This document shows, one piece after another, positions 60,801 to 64,000 of a stretch of 64,000 bases of DNA. The notes under the pieces are model-generated. The model ran no database searches and was not told the DNA's origin. It saw nothing but the letters and a program-made list of their open reading frames with translations. The DNA is from Reticulitermes lucifugus (taxonomy: Eukaryota; Arthropoda; Insecta; Blattodea; Rhinotermitidae). The position numbers were made by a program, and so were the translations under genes. Where the stretch lies: positions 33,186 through 97,185 of the forward strand of contig JAKCWW010000373.1 of NCBI GenBank assembly GCA_026260175.1. The letters run 5' to 3'. Each line of letters begins with the position of its first letter. Position 1 is the stretch's first letter.

Positions 60801-61522
60801 ATGTGTTCCAATTATAAGAATTGAAACCAACCATACACACTGTTGTTGGGATTATCCAACTACTTTTCAATATGTCTCCCACATGTTTCAGCCAATCCTG
60901 GCCATTATCAAGGTGTTCAATCTAGTGCAAGTGGAAGTATCAGAGGTTTTACATGTGACACCATGAGAACATTGTATACATACCTTGGAAATTCAGTTCA
61001 AGGAATACAAAACATGGCTAAAAACAATACAGTTTAGGATATACACGGTAGAAATACAACATTGTGAGATGTTCCAAGCACTTTCATTGTCACTTAACTT
61101 GCGAGTTCTTCCATGACATCCTCTTTGCGCACTCAAAACATCAAAAGTTCCACCATATGTATTAATAAGTAACTGTAATAGCTGGGTGTAATAACATGAA
61201 ACAGGTTCCTAATTCCATCTAGCTGCATTGTTATATCCCTATAAAACATCATCTCATCAGCTGTGTTTCTTCAGTTTTATGAATGCCCAAAGGTGTATAC
61301 ATTTTTTATTTAATTCTGTATATAGAAACAAACATTTAGCTGTGATCACTGTGTGACTGAAGCTGGGACATAGTCATATACCATATTTAGTGAGTACTTT
61401 AACATTAAGTGGCATGTTCTTTGCTAATTTTATGCTGGAATTTTCCGTAGGGTCCAGGCTGGTCATACGAGACAGAGCTACCTGATTGGGCACGAGTAGA
61501 CTGGATGGAGCAAGATGATTGA
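27720..61522 (+). CDS. RPUSD2: RPUSD2, RluA-family RNA pseudouridine synthase (spliced; 5' end missing)
   Basis: The product is an RNA pseudouridine synthase, converting uridine to pseudouridine. Yeast relatives Pus8/Pus9 act on tRNA position 32; the insect substrate is not known to me. Coding exons are 27720-27841, 30444-30544, 39915-40002 or 43993-44080, 48686-48906, 51608-51798, 53533-53754, 56653-56972 and 61451-61522. All introns are GT-AG and all phases agree. With one copy of the duplicated exon, the coding length is 1,337 nt, about 445 residues ending in TGA. Order of parts: S4-like N-terminal region (GLRKVYPYYF onwards), the KP motif segment, catalytic HRLDRLTSG, the TGRMHQIRVH motif, an acidic insect-type linker, a CxxC segment, and the C-terminal DLVMYLHAWKYKGPGW block. 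All match human RPUSD2 and fly RluA-2 as I recall them. The first visible exon starts inside a codon, so at least one upstream exon is missing. Confidence 0.95.
29186..30062 (+). mobile_element. hAT element, internally deleted, in RPUSD2 intron
   Basis: The left end is cagtgtttaccagcc (29186) and the right end, reverse-complemented, is cagtgtttctcaagc (ending about 30062), typical hAT termini. Flanking octamers ctctaagg and ctgtaaga agree at 6 of 8 positions. Inside, 29508-29630 reads CWISLREKYPAIFTKAVNIL then LQLSASYLCEEAFSCLL, the hATC dimerisation domain of ZBED/hAT transposases. After a frame change it reads VCLSKMWPRIQHFAQRNK. The N-terminal part is missing. Confidence 0.85.
30444..30544 (+). 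CDS. RPUSD2: RPUSD2 exon 2 of those visible (S4-like region)
   Basis: Preceded by atatttgtgcag and followed by gtaaca. The 101 nt read ERCIRAGTLTVNYEKVDIDY, then RLKHNDLLANIVHR, with the last Arg codon split after AG. The pattern of a short loop followed by 'NY..VD.DYRLK.ND.L' is typical of S4-like domains at the N terminus of RluA-type synthases. Because the exon ends in phase 2, the next exon must supply one base. Both copies of the duplicated exon do so, giving AGG or AGA, both Arg. Confidence 0.93.
30886..30960. repeat. CTG/CTA/CCA trinucleotide tract in RPUSD2 intron
   Basis: About 24 triplets, mainly ctg, cta and cca, in the second visible intron. Open frames here on both strands are repeat artefacts (poly-Tyr/Cys and poly-Val/Ala). 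Confidence 0.9.
31965..32160 (-). repeat. SINE family 1, strongly diverged
   Basis: The order of landmarks on the plus strand fits a minus copy: ccatgaagacgtacaaggg, cttatctgcttcaggtaccc, ggttttgaatgccagtcagc (B-box side) and attacactgactgatatatc (A-box side). Confidence 0.65.
33195..33395 (-). repeat. tRNA-derived SINE, family 3
   Basis: Minus strand: tggcttgtattttggaggtg, B-box-like cagttcaaatctcggctggg, then tctccctcagtacctccaga and a tail with ggccacgaccacttccttcc. Distinct from families 1 and 2. Confidence 0.7.
33485..33622. repeat. ~36-bp minisatellite, four units
   Basis: Repeating actcacagtgaatgtgagtt then gagccttgcact with 1-3 nt length changes between units. Confidence 0.85.
33625..37180. 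other. RPUSD2 intron, little recognisable
   Basis: AT-rich intron. 35528-35660 (cagtagaatctccatttaat ... ccacagtggggttttca) is weakly Tigger-like. A C12-14/A9 run lies at about 35143-35162. No exon-like conserved frame seen. Confidence 0.4.
37705..37750 (+). ncRNA. Degraded hammerhead-like motif
   Basis: cctgaggacggcaacgtatc, then ccgaaatgttgtg. Only the outline of the motif remains. Confidence 0.3.
38893..39282 (-). other. Unrecognised 129-codon antisense frame in RPUSD2 intron
   Basis: A continuous frame from ATG to stop on the minus strand: MRAFFLAAGNDISYWHLFCK ... SLVDRYQHYK. No motif or domain I know. Composition is ordinary and no splice or promoter signal stands out. It could be a transposon-derived or chance frame. 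Confidence 0.2.
39915..40002 (+). CDS. RPUSD2: RPUSD2 exon 3, version A (of a duplicated pair)
   Basis: Acceptor ggtttgtttcag, donor cct|gtaagt (a full consensus donor). The 88 nt equal 1 + 29 codons: HEVPVTSDPITIVHMDED, then IVVVNKPASIP. This covers the first conserved RluA motif, where an acidic run and a strand lead into the KP dipeptide beside the active site. It enters with one base completing Arg and leaves in phase 0, which joins to VHPCGRY in the next constant exon. It reads like the ordinary insect version, with N before KP. A second version with the same length and phases lies 3,990 nt downstream. Confidence 0.92.
40265..40425 (+). mobile_element. LINE L-A 3' tail remnant
   Basis: tgctcttgtgaacagtgtag, ggcattttttgactaggtga and gactctgctcattggagtt follow the order of the L-A tail at 24838-24965. 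A tttg/ttag-rich low-complexity stretch follows to 40545. Confidence 0.6.
41581..41834 (-). repeat. tRNA-derived SINE, family 1, with target duplication
   Basis: Flanked by aattaatgtttatac (41566-41580) and aattaaagtttatac (41835-41849), differing by one base. Inside, minus-strand landmarks run from tail (aaagttctccctacaacg) to head (tactgactatgctatcccg). Sits between the two alternative exon copies. Confidence 0.88.
41850..43992. other. RPUSD2 intron between alternative exons, nothing recognised
   Basis: No repeat with clear ends and no conserved frame. This is where elements controlling the choice between exon versions A and B could lie, but none can be pointed to by eye. Confidence 0.35.
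43993..44080 (+). CDS. RPUSD2: RPUSD2 exon 3, version B (alternative copy)
   Basis: Acceptor gtggttgtattgcag, with tcctaatg about 20 nt upstream as a plausible branch site; donor ccg|gtgagt. The 88 nt equal 1 + 29 codons: HETPVLAKPIKLIHVDED, then IVVLDKPCSLP. It aligns with version A without gaps (17 of 29 residues identical), including HE, P, PI, IH/VH, DEDIVV, KP and the final P. Codons differ mostly at silent sites and at tolerated residues, so the duplication is old and selected. It has D instead of N before KP, as human RPUSD2 does. The intact frame, splice sites and spared motif residues argue against a dead copy. Mutually exclusive use with version A is inferred. Confidence 0.88.
44081..45872. 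other. RPUSD2 intron, nothing recognised
   Basis: AT-rich intron without recognisable repeats or frames. Confidence 0.4.
45873..46051. mobile_element. Tigger/pogo-type MITE with TA target duplication
   Basis: Terminal repeats cagtaaaaccccgatttaat (45875) and, inverted, cagtaaaacccttatttaat (ending 46049), each bordered by TA. Internal atttagtgaaatcccggatt motifs repeat. Non-coding and fairly well preserved. Confidence 0.9.
46110..46350. repeat. Old interspersed repeat, unclassified
   Basis: Shares 'cttttgaactagatgactga', 'cacgaaacttgatgtaaac' and 'gtgaaatttgatatggagat' with 21770-22010, 4790-5270 and 19690-19970. Ends unclear. Confidence 0.45.
46360..48535. other. RPUSD2 intron; one short tandem repeat
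   Basis: At 47291-47355 tgcacctgtttgccattatg + cc is repeated three times (22-bp unit, nearly identical, so recent). Otherwise nothing is recognised, except a possible LINE-tail trace at 48560-48630. Confidence 0.6.
48686..48906 (+). CDS. RPUSD2: RPUSD2 catalytic exon
   Basis: Acceptor tttccacttag, donor ccc ag|gtgcag. The 221 nt equal 73 codons + 2. The exon starts VHPCGRYRHNTVVFILAKEY, carries HRLDRLTSGLLLFG, and ends VQKEYVCRVEGEFP plus a split Ser. The Asp of HRLDR (codon 48779-48781) is the nucleophilic Asp conserved across RluA, RsuA, TruA and TruB synthases. The Arg/Leu context and TSG match the RluA signature. A T-run and an assembly gap follow about 35 nt after the donor. Confidence 0.96.
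48956..49005. other. Assembly gap (50 N)
   Basis: Follows a long T-run just downstream of the catalytic exon donor. Confidence 1.
49006..49110 (-). mobile_element. LINE 3' tail, family L-B
   Basis: The minus strand reads GRRGRRRKQLLDDLKEKRGY, the same tail as 6123-6300. It runs into the gap, and the neighbouring poly-T may be its A-tail. Confidence 0.75.
49120..50690. other. RPUSD2 intron, nothing recognised
   Basis: Unremarkable AT-rich intron. Confidence 0.4.
50700..51500 (-). pseudogene. Jockey/CR1-like LINE C-terminal fragment
   Basis: The minus strand reads SIMNYGIIFSENSPYSVKVF, KIHKNIIGIISGCRSSD, CRDLFKTLKTLPVQSQYIFS and LLLFVANNKHKF, and later ESILLA..GCL. It matches the common insect LINE end 'S.MNYGIIFWGNS ... 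IQKK.IRII.G ... CRDLFK.L.ILPL.SQYIFSLL'. A different family from L-A and L-B, with several stops. Lies in the intron just before the TGR exon. Confidence 0.85.
51608..51798 (+). CDS. RPUSD2: RPUSD2 exon with the TGR.HQIRVH motif
   Basis: Acceptor tgactgtttag, donor tta g|gtgagc. The 191 nt equal 1 + 63 codons + 1. The first base completes Ser, then EVIECQEPIEVVSYKIGVCK, continuing to SCKPHTGRMHQIRVHLQYL and a split Gly. TGRMHQIRVH is the conserved C-terminal RluA motif that packs against the catalytic domain. The intron just upstream holds an antisense Jockey/CR1-like LINE tail that ends about 100 nt before this exon. Confidence 0.95.
52325..53498 (+). pseudogene. pogo/Tigger transposase remnant (CENP-B-like HTH and DDE_1)
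   Basis: 52380-52570 gives an HTH_Tnp_Tc5-like part (CVREKHENDQPITRETVQMK ALE). 52620-52900 gives the DDE part: NAGETPFFFDMPTNTTVGTK, LLKISGHGELRITVMVLIQA, PFVVLKRKNL. 53190-53290 gives the C terminus KKCCISSDMNGTEDDVLW. The right terminal repeat (to 53498, TA end) resembles that of 62046-63068. The left end was not found. Several breaks, inactive. Confidence 0.85.
53533..53754 (+). CDS. RPUSD2: RPUSD2 exon, end of the synthase fold and linker
   Basis: Acceptor tttatgcctcgcag, donor aaa g|gtaaaa. The 222 nt equal 2 + 73 codons + 1. It reads YPVVNDPLYNHTVFGPEKGR, GGNIGKTDEELIRDLINIHN and AENWLGMD, then a less conserved acidic stretch. NDPLYN is the usual end of the RluA fold, and IHNAENWLGMD is shared with fly RluA-2. 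A pogo/Tigger right end stops 34 nt before the exon, so the transposon lies almost against the branch site. Confidence 0.94.
53873..54045 (+). repeat. SINE family 1, head missing
   Basis: ctggggcccacccagccttg, ggaagtaaagtggccatggc, gaccactcatcaccatctag and tacattcactcccccataag follow the family-1 body and tail. Confidence 0.8.
55091..55383 (+). repeat. tRNA-derived SINE, family 1, full length with target duplication
   Basis: taccaatctt flanks it exactly (55081-55090 and 55384-55393). A box tagcatagtcagtatagcga, B box gttcgaatttcggtagggg, full body and a tail ending gggaaaactttacctttt. Confidence 0.93.
55485..56624. mobile_element. Composite inverted-repeat element beside RPUSD2 exon 7
   Basis: The outer arms 55485-55511 and 56598-56624 are exact 27-nt inverted copies (atgcaaagtgtaaagaaatg + aaccatc). 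Inside sit a second inverted pair, about 55763-55828 and 55921-55988, a hammerhead-like motif at 55877-55922 and a decayed one at 56517-56560. No transposase or reverse transcriptase. Its right end is 28 nt before the exon. Confidence 0.75.
55877..55922 (+). ncRNA. Hammerhead-like motif, well preserved core
   Basis: Core CTGATGA 55882-55888, one extra T, stem II GGTTT/AAACC with loop TTGCAT, GAAA 55906-55909, CATATG, TA. The outer stem has CCC/GGG plus A-T beyond a G-G mismatch. Lies between the inner inverted arms. Confidence 0.6.
56653..56972 (+). CDS. RPUSD2: RPUSD2 exon, acidic linker and CxxC segment
   Basis: Acceptor tattgtgtgttctcag, donor tac aag|gtatga. The 320 nt equal 2 + 106 codons, ending in phase 0. 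The first ~70 residues are acidic and Ser-rich (DDDGDMSREASPCEESCE) and look disordered. The end is conserved: CYECKVRYRDPKPRDLVMYL then HAWKYK, with a CxxC pair that human RPUSD2 also has (CAEC). The upstream boundary is 28 nt from the right arm of a transposon-like inverted repeat. Confidence 0.92.
56973..60430. other. RPUSD2 last intron, mostly unrecognised
   Basis: No conserved frame or repeat with clear ends before the SINE at 60431. Confidence 0.4.
60431..60709 (+). repeat. tRNA-derived SINE, family 1, best complete copy
   Basis: tgcagaatgtg flanks it at 60420-60430 and 60710-60720. A box tagcatagttggtatagtga, B box ggatcgaatcccggtggggg, then the full body and the tail ttcatggcctgttctagggt with tttacc repeats. 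With its 11-bp intact target duplication it is among the youngest copies. Confidence 0.95.
60868..60912 (-). ncRNA. Degraded hammerhead-like motif
   Basis: Minus strand: ttgataatggccaggattgg, ctgaaacatgtgggag. Stem II survives (ggcc/ggct with G-U), but the CTGANGA core is changed. Confidence 0.35.
61451..61522 (+). CDS. RPUSD2: RPUSD2 last coding exon with stop
   Basis: Acceptor ctggaattttccgtag; the 72 nt read GPGWSYETELPDWARVDW, then MEQDD and TGA (61520-61522). GPGW.YET.LPDWA is the conserved RPUSD2 C terminus in insects. In the + strand the first AATAAA I see after the stop is at 62099-62104, inside a pogo/Tigger terminal repeat. If that hexamer is used, the 3' UTR would be about 600 nt. 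Confidence 0.93.
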   Translation, partial: GPGWSYETELPDWARVDWMEQDD

Positions 61523-62045
61523 GCTGTGTCTGTTGGTGTGAAACATCATAACACCTATCCACACACAGACAACTACATGTAGGGTCCAACAACCAATCAA
61601 AGAACATTCAGCTAGCATTTCTTAATGACGAAAAAGTCCTTGCAAAGGACACTGCTAGTGTTTCATATTTATAAAAGCCCTCAGAGTTTTTATTGAATGG
61701 TGTGAGATTTTAGGGAATGTTAAAAAGTTTGAAATTATGCAGTTTTGTGGGAAGAAGCAAGAAAAACATGACAGTTTTCAATCTTGTAATCTAAATTTAA
61801 CAAAATTTATAACCACCTGTCACTAGAAATTAACAAGATGGTCAGTCATACAGGACTGGCGGTTTGTCTGTAAGGATTTAGGGTGGGGTGGCCATGTTTT
61901 CTGGTTGTGTATAAACAGACTCATAATACTGTGTTTTCTCATCGTCTGTCTTCTTAAATGCTCCCGCTTTTCCATTCAGTTTTCATAATGCCATGAAATA
62001 TTATGAATAATGTATACAACACTTTTACATACCAGTGATTGAACG

Positions 62046-63068
62046 TACTGTATTTACCTGAATGCAAGACGACTCTAATCTATGACGACCCCCCCAAAAA
62101 TAAAACATCTGCTAAGAAAAAATATTTTACTATTAATTTCATACACTTTATACACAAAGCATGTCAGATTCTCTCTACCTTCACCAATCAGTGTCGTCAT
62201 CTCTGTCTTCACAGTCAGTGCCATCATCTTCCTCACACTCAATCCTAACATTCCCATCCTCTTCACTGCCATTCCACAACATATCATCATCAGTCTCATC
62301 CATTGCGTTGGATATACAGCACTTCTTAAAACTATTCACAATGACTTCTGGTGAGATGCACTGCTATGCTGTTATGATCCACACTGACTAAATAATACAT
62401 TTATATTTCTTGGTTAATAAACTTACTTAAACCCATGAAGAAGATTCACAATTTTCTCCACAGATGGTGTTATTGGTGTTAAGAATTTTAAATACGTGTG
62501 TTCTGGATTTTTTTTTGTTGTGTCTGTGGTCTGATCAGTCTGAGTTCATGGCTCTCTTTCTGGTGTGTTTTAATTTCTGGATTGGTCCAGGTTTTATTTT
62601 TGAGCCTTGTAGTTAATTTTTTAATTTTTGACTAGCCATTTTCCTGTTACCACCCTTGGACTAGATCTGTTCTCAAGTGCATATCTTAACAAGTTCTATT
62701 TCTGTGGTGCTCAGTGACTGAGAATAGTTTACTCTGAGGGGTCCACCAGGTTAGGTACTTTGTTGCCTGAAGACAGAAATAGGTCTTCTGAAATGTCCTG
62801 CTTCTTTACAAAAATTAGATGATGGACAAAGTCCAGACAGAGAAGATCATGTCAGTTAACTTTAGTTGGGCTTTGTTCTTTCGTTTGTCTACACATGATG
62901 ATTTGGCGATGCAGGCCTTGGTTTGGCTCCACATTGTCAGGTTCACAGTGATCCAAGCCATTGGCACGGCCCGGTTCGGCACTTTATATGCGAATTTAAG
63001 ATGGCCTTACATATTTCAGCACCAAATTTAAGTGAAAAACCTCGTCTTGCATTCCAGTAAATACGGTA
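62046..63068 (-). mobile_element. pogo/Tigger-type element, internally decayed
   Basis: Terminal repeats actgtatttacctgaatgca (62047) and the inverse accgtatttactggaatgca (ending 63067) are bordered by TA. On the minus strand 62345-62186 reads VNSFKKCCISNAMDETDDDM, LWNGSEEDGN, then an acidic end and a stop. FKKC.IS.A.DGTEDD is a recognisable C-terminal signature of Tigger-like transposases and is shared with 53190-53290. The rest of the transposase is lost. A decayed hammerhead-like piece lies at 62765-62800. Confidence 0.85.
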
Positions 63069-63104
63069 GTTCATTTATTATTGTTGAAAATTTTTTTCTG
63101 TAAT

Positions 63105-63184
63105 ACAGGATATACACAAAAGAATGGTGCGGTTTACTATGTATTTAGTATGGAAACCGCACCATTATTTTGTATATACCCTGT
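63105..63184. repeat. 80-nt near-perfect hairpin (tiny MITE or hairpin RNA)
   Basis: Arms 63105-63135 and 63154-63184 pair over 31 positions with three changes, with an 18-nt loop. The ends are TA-flanked (taatacagg / cctgtataa), which favours a tiny MITE. The size and loop would also suit a microRNA-like precursor. Confidence 0.8.
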
Positions 63185-64000
63185 ATAATGCGAAGCTAGT
63201 CAGATAAATTAGTCCCAATACTTCGTTGATATGGTTCATAGCAGGACTGGTAGGTATGTGTAGATGTCACGATATCAGATCTGTATTGACAGGTGGTCAC
63301 CCTAGTTTTATGCAGCAGGTGTCACTGGTGCGTGGCTGTCTGCAGTAACATACCATATGGGTATATGCAGAGGTGAAAATTAAAATTACATTTCATAACC
63401 TGGGACTGCTTTGCTACTGATATGCATTAAAAGACCAAGAAATTGAACTGATAGAGTAACATTTTTAAAATATACTTTCAAACCAAAATGTTTTCGTATA
63501 CATTGCAACAGACTTATGTAAATGTAAGGTATGTGCTGTACCTATTCATCACAGTATTATCTTATGGCTGGTACATAAGATGTGTGTGTATATACAATGT
63601 TAGGCGGAAAGTTCCTCACAGTGAAAAAGTTACTTTTAAATTTCACCTTCGGCATACTAACCAGTCTTATAAATGTGAGCGCTGTATATTTTCTGTGATG
63701 ATTTAAGAGGGGATGGTTTCCTAGGCAATGTATTCTCTTGACAAGTGCACAAGAAAACGAGTGAATGATGAGATGTATAACATATGAGCTTCCCCCTCGG
63801 CCTTGCGTTTATAAATAACATTACAATTTACAGTAGAGTTACAGACTGTGCCTTGGACATGTCATGTGTATTTTTTTTCAAAAGTAGATAACCACACATT
63901 CTACGTACCCTTCTACATATGTAGTTGCTTTGTTATTGTATTGTGTGTTTATGTTTGTTTTTTAACATATTCAGACCCAGATGGAAATTATCCAACTACT
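63185..64000. other. No recognisable feature
   Basis: Ordinary AT-rich sequence to the window end. Confidence 0.4.

Noticed and set aside
1-64000. CRISPR arrays, operons or bacterial features
   Set aside because: Nothing of the kind; tandem repeats here are minisatellites without unique spacers, and the gene is spliced.
1-64000. LTR retrovirus-like elements or Polintons
   Set aside because: No long direct terminal repeats, gag, integrase or capsid-like frames were seen.

Overview
The window is animal nuclear DNA, almost certainly from a hemimetabolous insect; a cockroach or termite (Blattodea) is my best guess. The grounds are one gene with very long GT-AG introns whose protein closely resembles insect RPUSD2 (RluA-2), tRNA-derived SINEs, insect-type LINE tails, mariner, pogo/Tigger and hAT remnants, and hammerhead-like motifs of the kind known from Penelope-like elements. 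The species is inferred, not shown. There are three assembly gaps: 10720-11000, 27133-27191 and 48956-49005.

Layout. Positions 1 to about 27,700 hold no recognisable host gene. They carry minisatellites, SINEs, LINE fragments, mariner and Tigger-like pieces, an unclassified ~560-bp repeat family, palindromes, and short elements with inverted arms and hammerhead-like cores. From 27,720 to 61,522 on the + strand lies one gene, RPUSD2, an RluA-family RNA pseudouridine synthase. Eight coding exon positions are visible with consistent phases. They give about 445 residues from the N-terminal S4-like region through the catalytic HRLDRLTSG motif to the stop. The 5' exon(s) with the start codon were not found. 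Introns are 1.7 to 9.4 kb and are full of transposon remnants. Downstream lie a pogo/Tigger element (62046-63068) and a short near-perfect hairpin (63105-63184).

Most interesting. RPUSD2 has two tandem versions of one exon, 39915-40002 and 43993-44080. Both are 88 nt long, have the same phases, align residue for residue (17 of 29 identical) and have good splice sites. They encode the same stretch, the RluA motif with the conserved KP just before the catalytic exon. Using both gives a stop at the second codon of the second copy; using neither gives a frameshift and a stop. This is the layout of mutually exclusive exons and would give two enzymes with different segments near the active site. 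The second theme is a set of short inverted-arm insertions, several with 14-15 bp target duplications and a hammerhead-like motif. Two of the three assembly gaps lie inside such elements.
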